From: Chloroflexota bacterium
GTDB lineage: Bacteria; Chloroflexota; Anaerolineae; UBA4142
DNA length: 64,000 bases
Direction of reading: 5' to 3'
Assembly (NCBI GenBank): GCA_016208315.1
Contig: JACQYF010000075.1
Span: 32,871 to 96,870 of the forward strand
This document shows, one piece after another, positions 1 through 8,898 of this stretch. Each line of letters opens with the position of its first letter. Within the stretch, counting starts at the first letter, position 1. Below the pieces are notes generated by a model. That model was given only the letters and a program-made list of their open reading frames with translations, was not told where the DNA came from and ran no database searches. The position numbers and the translations under genes were made by a program.

Positions 1-228
1 GCGCCGTGAGAGTTGGCGTTTGAGCGCAGGGTTGCGCTGCCGCAGCTGTGCCTTAATGCGGGCATGAAGTTGTTCTGAGCGTTTTAATTCAGAATTGCTG
101 GCGATTGCTTGGCGGACGAGGTCTTGGACCGCGCGCTGAATGATCTCCTCGGGGCGTTTGCCTTCACGAGCGGCAATCGCTTTGACCTTCTGATCCAGGT
201 TAGCAGGCAAATTGACGGGATAGACCAT
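1..228 (-). CDS. Ribbon-helix-helix/antitoxin-like protein, 3' end cut by the window
   Basis: At least 76 codons are open on the minus strand from an ATG at 228 to the window edge, with no stop. The start follows a good ribosome binding site (GTGAGG four bases before the ATG). The product begins MVYPVNLPANLDQKVKAI, followed by a basic helix and a segment reading RPEEIIQRAVQDLVRQAI. This resembles the short DNA-binding domain of CopG-like antitoxins, but I cannot assign a family. It lies 85 bases after a DUF2281-type gene on the same strand, so the two may be antitoxins of adjacent modules. A partner toxin would lie beyond position 1. Confidence 0.6.
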   Translation of the reverse strand, partial: MVYPVNLPANLDQKVKAIAAREGKRPEEIIQRAVQDLVRQAIASNSELKRSEQLHARIKAQLRQRNPALKRQLSRR

Positions 229-312
229 TTCCTCACCTCACGGCTTGATTTTACCACGAGTGATGCGCGCTGCCAAGTTAGTATTGAGAATTACTTGGCG
301 ATTCTGCCTTCT

Positions 313-540
313 TCATGCAAAAACTTCCTTCATGTCTTCTGCTGTGTATTCAGGTGTTGGCTCAATTTCCATGCCCCGCATCGCAAGGGAGAGAGACAGA
401 TTTGACCAGGTGTGCTCGTCATCCTGTGCGGCTTGGCCCTGCGCCTTCGCCAAGAGATATTCGACAAAATCGAGCACTTTAAACTGAAGCGGCTCCGGCA
501 ACTGTTGGAGGGCTTGGACGACTTGTTCGGCGACAGTCAT
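313..540 (-). CDS. DUF2281-like small antitoxin-type protein
   Basis: This 75-residue protein starts MTVAEQVVQALQQLPEPLQ and continues with KVLDFVEYLLAKAQ. The pattern of a helix, a PEPLQ turn and a second helix with DFVEYLL is typical of DUF2281-like proteins, small putative antitoxins usually found beside PIN or similar toxins. The ATG at 540 was preferred over an upstream ATG at 570 because AGGAG lies nine bases ahead of it and the family normally begins at this point. No toxin gene is adjacent on the visible side. A regulatory or antitoxin role is inferred from the family, not from a visible partner. Confidence 0.6.
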   Translation of the reverse strand: MTVAEQVVQALQQLPEPLQFKVLDFVEYLLAKAQGQAAQDDEHTWSNLSLSLAMRGMEIEPTPEYTAEDMKEVFA

Positions 541-576
541 AAGGACACGCTCCTTTCTTCCAATGCTCACATTGCC

Positions 577-605
577 ATTATATCATCCGGTGGCTGTCAG
601 GTCAA
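577..605 (-). promoter_or_regulatory. Predicted sigma-70 promoter for the DUF2281-like gene
   Basis: On the minus strand a TTGACC -35 element (605-600) and a perfect TATAAT -10 element (582-577) are separated by 17 bases. They lie about 37 bases upstream of the ATG at 540. Confidence 0.55.
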
Positions 606-1699
606 CGAATTTCCGCCGCGTTACCTTTGCCGCCTATCCACAGCGCCTTGACGATATCACCCGTATAAATCGCGTTCGGCTTGACTTCGCAGCCGGCCCA
701 GCAACCGGGGCATTTGCGGACGACGGCGCGTTGCTGTTGTGCGGCTTGGTCGTACCAAACTTGTTCCAACGTTTGTTTTCGCAGGTTGCCGACGACGGTT
801 GGATAGTAAACGCACGTCATCACATCGCCGTTTGGCATCAGGCGCATGTGGTTGTGCAGCTCGATGCACTGCGGCTTGGGACTCTCGATGTGATGGAGCA
901 AGCGGTTTTTCAAACCGCGCAAATAGTAGCGCTGGACGAGCCATTCGGGAATATCATGTATGCCGTCGCGCCGGTCCAGTTGATTGAAGATGTATTGCAT
1001 TTGCTCCGGCGTGAATGACGACATCGAAACCGACTTCATATCAGGGACGTCTTTTTCCTTGTCGGTGTTGATCCGGTAAAGGGTATAGTGGTCGGTCGCG
1101 ATGGCATAGTGGACGCTCACGCCCAGTTTCGCCATCTCAGCGCGCAGCGGCTCGATGTGGTCCCAGTTGCGGTCGGTAATCGTCTGGTTCACGCCGAGGT
1201 AAAAGCCGTACTGGTCGCGTAACTCGACCAAGCCGTGCAGCGTTTTCATCGCCTTGTCGTAAAGACCGCGATAGCCGCGAATTTCGTCGTGCCGCGCGCC
1301 AACCGCGTCAATCGAGAGTTTCAGGTGCAGTTTCTTCGAACCCACGGCTTGCGCATATTCGAGGATGCGCTCGGTCAGGATGCCCGCGGTCGTGACGTGA
1401 ACGATGGTCGGATCGTTCTCCTCGACGATGGCGCGCGTGATTTCGGTCATGTCGCGGCGCAGGAACGGTTCGCCGCCGGTGATGCGGAGTGAGTCGAGGT
1501 GCGGGATCTGCTGGAACACGCGGCGAATCTCGTCTACGCTCATATCGTCGTGGTCGGTTTTCTTCCACACGTCGCACATGAAACAGCGCAAGTTGCAGCG
1601 CCACGTCACGATGAACGTACACATATTGGGCAGTTCGACGCGCCCGATTCTGTTGTTGATGACCGCTTTCGCGATGTTAGCGTAGGTGGCAAGAGCCAA
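602..1699 (-). CDS. Radical SAM/SPASM domain protein
   Basis: The 365-residue product carries the radical SAM signature CNLRCFMC (Cys35, Cys39, Cys42), which binds the SAM-coordinating [4Fe-4S] cluster, followed by the TGGEP motif near residue 77. A C-terminal Cys-rich SPASM-like segment (CVYYPTVVGNL, then CPGCWAGC) probably binds an auxiliary cluster. Related enzymes modify peptides, lipids or cofactors; the substrate cannot be read from sequence. I chose a TTG start at 1699 because GGAGGAG lies six bases upstream. An ATG at 1753 in the same frame lies inside an inverted repeat of ACGTAAA words and is probably untranslated. It is the last gene of a minus-strand cluster with a glycosyltransferase and a methyltransferase, so a role in surface-polymer or lipid synthesis is plausible. 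Confidence 0.8.
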   Translation of the reverse strand: MALATYANIAKAVINNRIGRVELPNMCTFIVTWRCNLRCFMCDVWKKTDHDDMSVDEIRRVFQQIPHLDSLRITGGEPFLRRDMTEITRAIVEENDPTIVHVTTAGILTERILEYAQAVGSKKLHLKLSIDAVGARHDEIRGYRGLYDKAMKTLHGLVELRDQYGFYLGVNQTITDRNWDHIEPLRAEMAKLGVSVHYAIATDHYTLYRINTDKEKDVPDMKSVSMSSFTPEQMQYIFNQLDRRDGIHDIPEWLVQRYYLRGLKNRLLHHIESPKPQCIELHNHMRLMPNGDVMTCVYYPTVVGNLRKQTLEQVWYDQAAQQQRAVVRKCPGCWAGCEVKPNAIYTGDIVKALWIGGKGNAAEIR

Positions 1700-1718
1700 G
1701 GCGAACTCCTCCGACGTA

Positions 1719-1771
1719 AAACGCAAAACGTAAAACGTAAATTCACGCATCACGTTTTACGCTTTGCGTTT
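1719..1771. repeat. Inverted array of ACGTAAA/ACGCAAA words
   Basis: Two 20-base arms (1719-1738 and 1752-1771) are complementary with one mismatch around a 13-base loop. The right arm overlaps the stop codon of the glycosyltransferase gene. It may act as a hairpin between the two genes. Confidence 0.85.
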
Positions 1772-2711
1772 ATTCGTACTTTTCGCGCCGAATCGCGGCG
1801 ACTTGGTCGGCGAGGATGCCAAACATGAAGACGATTACGGCCGAGACGATCATCATCAGTGCGCCGGTAGGAATGTGGAACGCCGGTTCAATATGGGCGT
1901 TGAATCGAAAGATGCCCGACGCGATCCAATAAACCAGACCCACGAGAAAAAGAGCGAAGCTGGTTGGCACAAAGACGCGAATCGGATCGAAGAGTGCGAT
2001 GATGCGGATGATGAGCATTATCGCGGCGAACCCGTCCTTAATTGGGTTGACGGTGCTCTTGCCGACACGTGGCTTGGTGGTGATCGGTACGTACGCGGTA
2101 TTATAGCCCGCTTTGAAGAGCGCGAGGGTCAAGGTCGTCGAGAACGAAAAGCCATTCGGCAGGATGTGCAAGAATCGCAACGCAACCTCTTTGCGGACCG
2201 CACGAAAACCCGAGTTCAAGTCTGGGATCGTGGTCTGCGCGAGATAGTTTGCGACTTGGGCAAGAACCCATTTGCCGGGACGGCGCAAGAGCGGCGCGTT
2301 CGAACCTTTGCCGCGCGCGCCAACTACCATGTCATTGTCGTCGAATGCGTCAAGCAGCGCGGCGATTTGGGTCGCGCTGTGTTCGCCGTCCGCGTCCATC
2401 ATCACGATGATATTCCCCGCCGCCGCGCGGATGCCGGTCTTGAGTGCCGCGCCCTGCCCCTTGTTATGCCTATGCCGAATCACGCGCACGCCGACCTGCT
2501 TGGCAATATCGCCAGTGCAATCAGTCGAACCATCGTCCACGACGATGATCTCGGCGCGGCCCTGCCACTCGCTTAGTCCGTTCAAAGTCGCGCCGATGCT
2601 GCCCTCGACATTATACGCGGGGATAATGATGGAAATTGGGGGTTGGAGGTTGGAGATTGGAGACTGCGAAGCGTCCCGTAGGGATTGGAGATTGGAACTT
2701 TGACTTTTCAC
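1770..2711 (-). CDS. Family 2 glycosyltransferase, polyprenyl-phosphate mannosyl/glucosyl transferase type
   Basis: This 313-residue membrane-associated glycosyltransferase opens its catalytic domain with ISIIIPAYN and has the nucleotide-binding VVDDGSTD and metal-binding MMDADGEH (DxD-type) motifs. Two or three C-terminal hydrophobic segments end the protein. That layout matches enzymes that move a sugar from a nucleotide donor to a polyprenyl phosphate. The likely start is GTG at 2711, sharing four bases (GTGA) with the stop of the upstream methyltransferase gene, which implies translational coupling. The first 25 or so residues are encoded by direct TTGGAGA-type repeats (2632-2700) and are not part of the normal fold, so a repeat array appears to have become the N-terminus. 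Confidence 0.85.
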   Translation of the reverse strand: MKSQSSNLQSLRDASQSPISNLQPPISIIIPAYNVEGSIGATLNGLSEWQGRAEIIVVDDGSTDCTGDIAKQVGVRVIRHRHNKGQGAALKTGIRAAAGNIIVMMDADGEHSATQIAALLDAFDDNDMVVGARGKGSNAPLLRRPGKWVLAQVANYLAQTTIPDLNSGFRAVRKEVALRFLHILPNGFSFSTTLTLALFKAGYNTAYVPITTKPRVGKSTVNPIKDGFAAIMLIIRIIALFDPIRVFVPTSFALFLVGLVYWIASGIFRFNAHIEPAFHIPTGALMMIVSAVIVFMFGILADQVAAIRREKYE

Positions 2712-2715
2712 TTTG
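2632..2715. repeat. Direct TTGGAGA-word array inside the glycosyltransferase 5' end
   Basis: Repeated words GGTTGGA, GATTGGA and GACTTTTCACTTTGG form tandem, mostly same-direction copies. They are translated in frame as the non-conserved N-terminus of the GT2 protein (residues such as SNLQSLRD and SPISNLQPP). Confidence 0.75.
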
Positions 2716-3580
2716 GACTTTTCACTTGCGCGAGCACGTATCGGTGGTGCGCCCAAATTGCTTTCAGTTGCCAGGGAAGGGGCGCGTGTTCGAGAAAAGT
2801 ATAGCGGTCAATTTGCGCTTTCAATTCGGGACGGCGTCCGAGGTAATAGTCCATCGTGGACCAATTCCAACCCGTGCCGGAGAATTGCGCGTCCAGTTTT
2901 TTCGAGCGAATGCCGAGCCGTTGAAGCACTTGAGCGGCCGGCATCACCGTATCGGGCCACGGAGGCACGTCGAGCACGCCTTCTTCGCTAATTACTAATC
3001 CCAAATCCCTAATTACTTTCTTGATCCGCTTAATGTCCGCCCAACCTTCGTTCACGTAATTCACAAAATCGCGTTCGAGCAGATACTTGCGCATCAGATA
3101 GCCCACTTGGACGCGGTTTGGCATCGCGACGAATACCAACTTGCGCGAAACGCGGGCTAGCTCGCGGAGCAATCCTTCGGCATCCGGCAGATACCACAGC
3201 CCGGCCCATTCCCACGTGAGATCGAACGAATCGTCAGGAAAAGGGAGACGCGTGAAATCGGAATGGCAAACGAAGGTGGCACGCAGTTGCAGCTCGTTCC
3301 AGATGCGCTCGATGGCCATCAGGCGAGTGGGATGATCGTCAACAAGCGTTACCGCGCAGCCGCGCTGGGCGAGACGCACGCTGTTGATGCCGCTGACGCC
3401 GGCCATGCCGAATATCGGCGCTTCGAGAACGGTGTGGATGCCATGCCGGCTGACGATGCGGTCGAGGTAGTCGTTGAGGACGAGGCGCTCGTAGACGAGT
3501 CCGAGTCCTTCGTTATAGTCGGTGAGATATTTGGCCCATCGCTCGTCGGGCAGGCGAAGTTGGGGGCGCGTATCGTTCAT
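2708..3580 (-). CDS. SAM-dependent methyltransferase, class I
   Basis: This 290-residue protein has a Rossmann methyltransferase core. A glycine-containing motif I region (GMAGVSGINSVRLAQRG, near residues 58-74) is followed by an acidic residue ending the second strand (VTLVDDHP), and a motif IV region reads PFPDDSFDLTWEW. The C-terminal third is variable and probably sets the acceptor. It lies between the membrane protein ending at 3625 and the coupled GT2 gene, and all point the same way. The acceptor (lipid, glycan or small molecule) is unknown. Confidence 0.7.
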   Translation of the reverse strand: MNDTRPQLRLPDERWAKYLTDYNEGLGLVYERLVLNDYLDRIVSRHGIHTVLEAPIFGMAGVSGINSVRLAQRGCAVTLVDDHPTRLMAIERIWNELQLRATFVCHSDFTRLPFPDDSFDLTWEWAGLWYLPDAEGLLRELARVSRKLVFVAMPNRVQVGYLMRKYLLERDFVNYVNEGWADIKRIKKVIRDLGLVISEEGVLDVPPWPDTVMPAAQVLQRLGIRSKKLDAQFSGTGWNWSTMDYYLGRRPELKAQIDRYTFLEHAPLPWQLKAIWAHHRYVLAQVKSPK

Positions 3581-3601
3581 GTGCTCTGGATATTACAGGG
3601 G

Positions 3602-3628
3602 GTAGGACAAATTGTCAATTTGTCCTAC
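3602..3628. terminator. Perfect 13-bp inverted repeat with a one-base centre
   Basis: Arms 3602-3614 and 3616-3628 are exact complements. The right arm contains the TAG stop codon of the DUF2723 gene. There is no T-tract, so it is hairpin-like rather than a classical intrinsic terminator. Confidence 0.6.
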
Positions 3629-5934
3629 GGCGCAACCTGGAGCGTGGCTATCGGCGCAACTGGCTGCCCATCCAGGCCCACCGCGAAGGTAAATTCGCCG
3701 GGTGTATCGGGCAATTCCAAATCATAATACGCCTTGAGCAGCTCGCCGCGCTGCCACTCGCGCGTGGGATAAAAATCAATTGCCGCGCGCTGCCAAGTCT
3801 TTACTGTTTTGCCGGCAGCATCCAAGAGCGCGAATTGTATGGGCACATCTTCTCCGATTGTCTCGCGTACAGCCCACAGCAAATAGATGCCGATTTTCTG
3901 GCCGGCCCGATGGATGCCGTCGAGTCCGCCATAGCCCCATAGGGCGAGGCGATTACCGAGCGCATTATCGAGTGGATGTTGAATGAACACCTGATCGCGC
4001 GTCAGATTCGTCACGCGATCAATGATCAGCGAGCCACTGACGACGTTCTCACTCGTCGGCGTTTTTGCCTCCGCGTCGACAAGCCCAACGCGCCAAGTGT
4101 ACTGTCCGGGCGGCGAACCGGCGGGAATCAACAAGTTATGGACATCGCTCACGTACTCGCCGCGCTGCCATTGCGACGTGGGATACAGGCCGCGCACCGG
4201 CGGCTCGTCCCTCTGCGCGGCCAAACGGCCCTCCGGATCGTACAAGCCGATGCGGACGATGAAATTCTTGACCGCTTGGTCAGCGCGCCAAGTAAGCGCG
4301 ATGCGCGCGGTACGATTGGGCGCGATCGCGCGTGTGGGCGCGTAGGGTTCGAGCGCAGTCGTCACCTCGATATTCGCGAGCGAAAGCGACTCGTTGACCC
4401 TGACCGAATTCAAAGCCGAAATTGGCGATGCGGTCTGGGGTCTATCGCGCACTTGTAGCAGCGGCCCCAGTTGTCCGTAGCGGTAGTTTCCAGTCGGCAA
4501 GGGAATTCCTGGCGCGAGGAAAAGCGCTTGATCGTTGGCAAGCGCGGCGCGCGCGGCTTGTGTCTGCGGCGCGGGATCGTACAACGTGCCGACGAACTGC
4601 AAGTCGGGCCGGCGGTTTTCGACGCGCTGGATATAACGCATCGCGTTCAGTTGGCCCCAGTTGCCGACGAGGACGGCGTCGCGCGGCAGCGGCAGTGAGA
4701 AAATCTCATCCCACTGTTTGTACACGCGGTCGAAGGAACTCCAATCTGCGACGCGGTAGCGGTCGCCGAAGGGGAGGAGGAGGGAGAGGGCGAGTATCAC
4801 GACGAGGGAGGCGCGGGCGAGAATGGGAGTGTGGGAGCGAAAGAGTGTGGGAGTGTGGGAGTATGGGAGTTGAGCGGCGAGATTTTCTAGTGCGGCGACG
4901 CCGAGCGCGAACCAGTAAATCAAAAAGACGAACGGCAGAACAAGATAGCGGTCCGGTTCGCCCGCGTAGATTGTGCCCCAGACGGAGAAGATGAGGGTAC
5001 ACAAGCCGAGGAATAACGTGACGGGTACAACCTGCCCTCGCAATGACCTTCTGGCACTCGAAATTGCCCCAACAATGACCACCGCAAGTCCTACATACCC
5101 AAACGAATCGAAAAGGTACTGCGAGACAAGGATGATGCCTTCCGCCACTTGCGATGGCGCGGCGCGAATGAAATCGCCCGCATCGCCGCCCGAGACTTGA
5201 GCGAGGAATCCTTCTAGCGTGTTGCTGTACCACGGCGAATTGTGGCCGAACAGGGGAAGATAGAGATAGAGTAAGAGCGGCGCGAGCAGCGAAAATGCGA
5301 TTCGTGCCCAATCACGCGGCCTGCGAAGCAGATTCGAATCCACGAGGAAAACGAATAGCGCAATCGCGGGAGCGAGCAGGAGCGTGGAGCGATGATGAGT
5401 GAGACTCAAACCGAACAGGAACGCGGCAATCGTAGGAGCGGGGCTTGGACCCGCCCTTGCCTTGGCATACCACCGCAGCAGCGCGTACAAAATCGCGGCG
5501 ACGAGGAAAAGATGCAGCGGGCCGACCGATGCAACTCCGGCCTGCCGCCAAACCGCCGCGTTCGTGGCGAAGAGCGCTGCGGCGGCAAGCGAAGCCAACG
5601 GTCGCCGCGTCAATTGCATCGAGTTCAAAAAAACCAAGAGGACCGTGCCCGCGCCGATGAGCGCCGAGAGCAGGTTCATCCGGTAGGCGACATTGCCGAG
5701 CGGGGCGAGAGTCGTGAATACTTTGCCGAGGATCAGGTAAAGCGGGTAGCCCGTCGCGTGCGCGATGCCAAGCGTATACGCGACGTGTTGAAACTCTTCG
5801 CTGTCGAACGCGCCGCCCAGGGTGGGCGCGGCCGTGTGAATGTAGAGCGCGGCGGAGGCAGCGAACACCGCGGCCGCGAGCAGAGTCGCGGATTTGTTAG
5901 CCGGCTGCACGGGCTTTAACTTTGTCGGCGCCAT
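3625..5934 (-). CDS. DUF2723 family multi-spanning membrane glycosyltransferase-like protein
   Basis: The 769-residue protein begins with one membrane helix and then shows FDSEEFQHVAYTLGIAHATG followed by YPLYLILGKVF and YRMNLLSAL. This is the hallmark of DUF2723 proteins, which have a GT-C fold and are related to protein O-mannosyltransferases. About ten hydrophobic helices follow to roughly residue 360. The rest looks extracytoplasmic, with two beta-rich repeats (residues about 490-620 and 640-765) containing matching RGLYPTSQWQRGEYV and FYPTREWQRGELL segments. ATG at 5934 overlaps the ArsA-like gene by 38 bases; a TTG at 5940 is the alternative. A GGGAGTGT-word array at about 4823-4870 is translated in frame (YSHTPTLFRSHTPIL) inside the membrane region. 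Confidence 0.75.
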   Translation of the reverse strand: MAPTKLKPVQPANKSATLLAAAVFAASAALYIHTAAPTLGGAFDSEEFQHVAYTLGIAHATGYPLYLILGKVFTTLAPLGNVAYRMNLLSALIGAGTVLLVFLNSMQLTRRPLASLAAAALFATNAAVWRQAGVASVGPLHLFLVAAILYALLRWYAKARAGPSPAPTIAAFLFGLSLTHHRSTLLLAPAIALFVFLVDSNLLRRPRDWARIAFSLLAPLLLYLYLPLFGHNSPWYSNTLEGFLAQVSGGDAGDFIRAAPSQVAEGIILVSQYLFDSFGYVGLAVVIVGAISSARRSLRGQVVPVTLFLGLCTLIFSVWGTIYAGEPDRYLVLPFVFLIYWFALGVAALENLAAQLPYSHTPTLFRSHTPILARASLVVILALSLLLPFGDRYRVADWSSFDRVYKQWDEIFSLPLPRDAVLVGNWGQLNAMRYIQRVENRRPDLQFVGTLYDPAPQTQAARAALANDQALFLAPGIPLPTGNYRYGQLGPLLQVRDRPQTASPISALNSVRVNESLSLANIEVTTALEPYAPTRAIAPNRTARIALTWRADQAVKNFIVRIGLYDPEGRLAAQRDEPPVRGLYPTSQWQRGEYVSDVHNLLIPAGSPPGQYTWRVGLVDAEAKTPTSENVVSGSLIIDRVTNLTRDQVFIQHPLDNALGNRLALWGYGGLDGIHRAGQKIGIYLLWAVRETIGEDVPIQFALLDAAGKTVKTWQRAAIDFYPTREWQRGELLKAYYDLELPDTPGEFTFAVGLDGQPVAPIATLQVAP
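4823..4870. repeat. GGGAGTGT/GGGAGTAT word array translated within the DUF2723 gene
   Basis: Six imperfect copies of an 8-base word occur inside the coding sequence and keep the frame. The same word family appears in spacers at 17574-17642 and at the 5' end of the gene at 28253. Confidence 0.8.
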
Positions 5935-7093
5935 CCACAAACGTCAAGACCAACTGATCGCCTTCAAACTTGGCCTTTTGGATATCCAGCAGGGCCAGCA
6001 CGCGGGGCAGGATGACATTGCGCCGAAAGTTGCCGAGCGTGATCGCCAACTCGTCGCCGTTGCGCGCGATGTTCAAATCTTCTTTCCCGATAAAGGGGAG
6101 CCGGATCTTGAGCAGATAGTGGCCGTCGTCTTTTGTGATGCTCTGCGGCTGCCCCGCGTAAAAGACCGTGGCCGGATCGGCCTCGCCGTAGATCGCCGCC
6201 GCCATCTTCCGCAACATCTCGACGCCCACCACCTCTTGATCCATCAACGGAACTTTGAGAATGGGGACCGGCGCGAACGCTTCTTCGACCAGGTGGCCGT
6301 AGCGCGCCTGCGATCCTTTCCACGCGTCGAAATACTGATCCCCGACCGCCGCGGGGATGATGCGATTCGAAATGATCAGGTCGGTGGAATAGCCAAAGAG
6401 GTTGAGGTAAGTAAAGGTTCGCTGCGCCTCTTTGATGACCATTTTCTCAGGATTCAGCACCAAGCGGACGGACGATTTTTGCGTATCGGCCAACAGTTGG
6501 TGCATCCGGTCCAATTGAAGAATCAGCTCTTTGATCGAGTCAAACAACTTGTCGTCCGGAATCGGCAGGTCGGTCATGCTGCGGAGGAGCGGCCCGGCGA
6601 CTTGCATCATTTTCCGCTCTATGGGAAAGATGTGCGTGAGATACCATTTGGCGACTTCGGGCAGCGAGAGCAGGCGGAGCGTTTCGCCGGTCGGCGCGCA
6701 GTCCACGATGATCACATCGTACTCGTTCGCGTCGTGCAAGTAGACGATTTGCAACAGACTGGCAAGTTCCTCCATCCCGGGGAGTACACTCGCCTCGTCC
6801 GCGATCAGGTCGCTCACGCCGCGCCACGCGAGCACGGTGGAAAACCACTCTTGAACCGTGCCCCAATATTTTTCCATTTGATGCAGGATATCTATTTCCT
6901 GCCCTTTGAGATTCGGCGCGATCTCGATGGGTTCGTTGCCGATGTGCGTGTCGAACGAATCGGCCAACGAATGGGCGGCATCCGTGCTCACCACGACGGT
7001 GCGATAGCCCAGATCGGCGCAGCGCAGCGCGGTTGCCGCGGCGATACTCGTCTTGCCCACGCCGCCCTTGCCGGTGTAAAGCAGAATTCGCAT
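5897..7093 (-). CDS. ArsA/Get3-type ATPase with C-terminal HSP20-like domain
   Basis: This 398-residue protein has the deviant Walker A motif GKGGVGKT at residues 8-15, the switch-type segment STDAAHSLAD near residue 38 and DCAPTGETLRLL near residue 130, all typical of ArsA/Get3 ATPases. The last 75 residues (YLLKIRLPFIGKEDLNIARN onward) resemble the HSP20-like domain found at the C-terminus of many bacterial ArsA homologues. No arsenite genes are nearby, so arsenite export is unlikely; client or protein targeting is possible. The ATG at 7093 was chosen because it directly precedes the P-loop strand and has GGAG seven bases upstream. Its stop lies inside the downstream DUF2723 gene, suggesting co-translation. 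Confidence 0.85.
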   Translation of the reverse strand: MRILLYTGKGGVGKTSIAAATALRCADLGYRTVVVSTDAAHSLADSFDTHIGNEPIEIAPNLKGQEIDILHQMEKYWGTVQEWFSTVLAWRGVSDLIADEASVLPGMEELASLLQIVYLHDANEYDVIIVDCAPTGETLRLLSLPEVAKWYLTHIFPIERKMMQVAGPLLRSMTDLPIPDDKLFDSIKELILQLDRMHQLLADTQKSSVRLVLNPEKMVIKEAQRTFTYLNLFGYSTDLIISNRIIPAAVGDQYFDAWKGSQARYGHLVEEAFAPVPILKVPLMDQEVVGVEMLRKMAAAIYGEADPATVFYAGQPQSITKDDGHYLLKIRLPFIGKEDLNIARNGDELAITLGNFRRNVILPRVLALLDIQKAKFEGDQLVLTFVDGADKVKARAAG

Positions 7094-7116
7094 GTAGCAA
7101 CTCCAATGGATCAGAA

Positions 7117-7220
7117 AACAGGTAAACAAGTAAACAGGCAAGGCACATTATAATGCGGGTAGAGGTATTGTCAATTGGGTGACGACCTGTTTACGTGTGT
7201 ACTTGTCTACGTATCTACTC
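7117..7220. repeat. Inverted GTAAACAG-word array upstream of the ArsA-like gene
   Basis: The left part (7117-7142) has GGTAAACAAGTAAACAGG. The right part (7183-7220) has the complementary GACCTGTTTACGTGTGTACT type. The array brackets the promoter at 7147-7174 and reaches the last codon of the GH57 gene. Confidence 0.75.
7147..7174 (-). promoter_or_regulatory. Consensus sigma-70 promoter for the ArsA/DUF2723/methyltransferase cluster
   Basis: On the minus strand a perfect TTGACA (7174-7169) and a perfect TATAAT (7152-7147) are separated by 16 bases. Transcription would start near 7140 and run through the left arm of the repeat before the ATG at 7093. Confidence 0.75.
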
Positions 7221-8891
7221 CCTCCCAGCAAACACTCGGTAATCAATCGCGGAAAACGGATTATCGAGCTCGGCCACGTGATCGAGGAAGCGGCGGTCCG
7301 TGTCGTCGAGCGTACCGCGCTGCGCCATCGCGGCGAGCCGGTTAAAGCGGGCAAGATGTTGGTGAAAGCGGCTGCTAGCGTATTCTTTGGCTTGCCCGGT
7401 CGCAATCAGGAACGGCCAATCGGACGATTGCATGAGGAGCAGTTCGCGCGCGGCTTGGTTCAGGACGGTCTGCAGGTCGCCCTCTGCCGCCGGATGTCTG
7501 GCTACCAATTCCTCCATCGCGCGTTCGGCAGAATGAATCAGAGGCCACAGCCATTCGGTCTCGGCATTGAGCCAGGTCGAGTGATTGCCGCCAGCGCCCC
7601 ACGAGGACTCGGGCAGCGCTAACACTTGCGCGGGCGGATGCGCTTCGAGATATGCGCCGGCGGTCGTCAGTTCTACATCTTCGCTCTCGGCGAGGCGTCG
7701 TAAAACGTGCTTGAGCCACGCCACGCCTTCGAACCACCAATGCCCGAACAACTCGGTATCGTAGCACGAGACGATAATGCCGCGCTCTTTCGTCTGATAA
7801 TATTGGGCGCGAACCATTAGGCGAATCAAATCTACATAGTGATCCGCGTGCATCGAGACTTGATTAAAGGCCGGATAGGGATCGTAGAACTCTTTTTGGC
7901 TGAGGTCGCTATTCGCCGCCGTGACTCGCCAGTAGTGTAAACCGCTGTTCGAGTCGCGGCGGTGGAATTCGCGATAGACAAAATCGCCGGGATAGCCCTG
8001 GGCCGCGCTCCAGACCTGCTGCCCGGTTCGCTCGTCACGTCCAAAGACCGCGACGTTGGCGGCTTGCGCGTAATAGGGGCGCATCGTCGTGCGAATTTTG
8101 GGTTCGGGGCGATCGTCCGCGTGGACCACGAATTTGCGCGCGGGTAGCGCCGCGCCCCTGATTTCGGGAGCTTGAGTGAGACTTGGGCGGGGTAGCCGAA
8201 TCGGCCCACCGGTGATGACGTGCGCATCGGTGAAAAAATAGCCGAGATTCAGTTCGGCAAAGAAGGTTTCCAGGCCCGGTTTATACCGGCGTTCGAGCAT
8301 GTAGGCAGGGCGATAGCCGCACTCGGGCGACCAGACGCCGCGCGGCGCGCGGCCCAGGAAGGCGCGCGAAGATTCGATGCCAGTCTTGAGTTGCCCGTAA
8401 ATCGTCGAATCCCGCTCGAAGAGGGGCAAATAGCCGTGCGTCGCCGCGCTCGTCAGGATGTCGAGATTGTCCGCCGCGCCCAGTTGCCTGAACGCGCCGA
8501 CCAGATCGCGCCCGTAGCGGTCGCGGAACGAAGAAAGGATATTGGCGTACCAATCGCGATACCAGCGCGCGAGGTAGGAGAGATGCATCTCTATCCGCTT
8601 GTCGTGCGCCGCGATTTCGGCTTCGGCCAGCGCTAGGCGCTCTTCGAGGTACAACTCGAAATCGTTCTTCACATCGGCGTCGGCGAGTTGTTCGAGCAGG
8701 ATGGGTGTCAAGTCAATCGTGAGTCGCGGCTCGATGCCGTCGCTCTTCAAATCGTTCAGCGCGTTGAGGAGCGGCACGTAAGATTCGGCCATCACTTCGT
8801 GCAGTATTTCTTCGCCGTGGGGCCAGCGGCCGGCCTTGCGGACGTAGGGCATGTGGGTGTGGAGAACAAAGGTGAACGCGCCGAGTTTCAT
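7215..8891 (-). CDS. GH57 1,4-alpha-glucan branching enzyme
   Basis: This 558-residue enzyme has the conserved GH57 regions: HTHMPY at residues 11-16, the nucleophile glutamate in GVWSPECGY (Glu190) and the acid/base aspartate in CYDTELFGHWWFEG (Asp378). The helical C-terminal domain contains WGAGGNHSTWLN and SSDWPFL, both characteristic of GH57 branching enzymes as opposed to amylases. It introduces alpha-1,6 branches into glycogen-like polymers in the cytoplasm. It is probably transcribed on its own: a TATAAT -10 element (8954-8949) lies upstream, and the GTAAACAG repeat separates it from the ArsA-like gene. The branching-enzyme assignment is firmer than for most GH57 proteins because of the C-terminal motifs. 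Confidence 0.88.
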   Translation of the reverse strand: MKLGAFTFVLHTHMPYVRKAGRWPHGEEILHEVMAESYVPLLNALNDLKSDGIEPRLTIDLTPILLEQLADADVKNDFELYLEERLALAEAEIAAHDKRIEMHLSYLARWYRDWYANILSSFRDRYGRDLVGAFRQLGAADNLDILTSAATHGYLPLFERDSTIYGQLKTGIESSRAFLGRAPRGVWSPECGYRPAYMLERRYKPGLETFFAELNLGYFFTDAHVITGGPIRLPRPSLTQAPEIRGAALPARKFVVHADDRPEPKIRTTMRPYYAQAANVAVFGRDERTGQQVWSAAQGYPGDFVYREFHRRDSNSGLHYWRVTAANSDLSQKEFYDPYPAFNQVSMHADHYVDLIRLMVRAQYYQTKERGIIVSCYDTELFGHWWFEGVAWLKHVLRRLAESEDVELTTAGAYLEAHPPAQVLALPESSWGAGGNHSTWLNAETEWLWPLIHSAERAMEELVARHPAAEGDLQTVLNQAARELLLMQSSDWPFLIATGQAKEYASSRFHQHLARFNRLAAMAQRGTLDDTDRRFLDHVAELDNPFSAIDYRVFAGRE

Positions 8892-8898
8892 CAGAGAC

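Noticed and set aside
5894..7153. A 419-codon plus-strand frame across the ArsA-like gene
   Set aside because: It mirrors the minus-strand ATPase gene, which has an intact P-loop and a consensus promoter; the antisense product shows no family.
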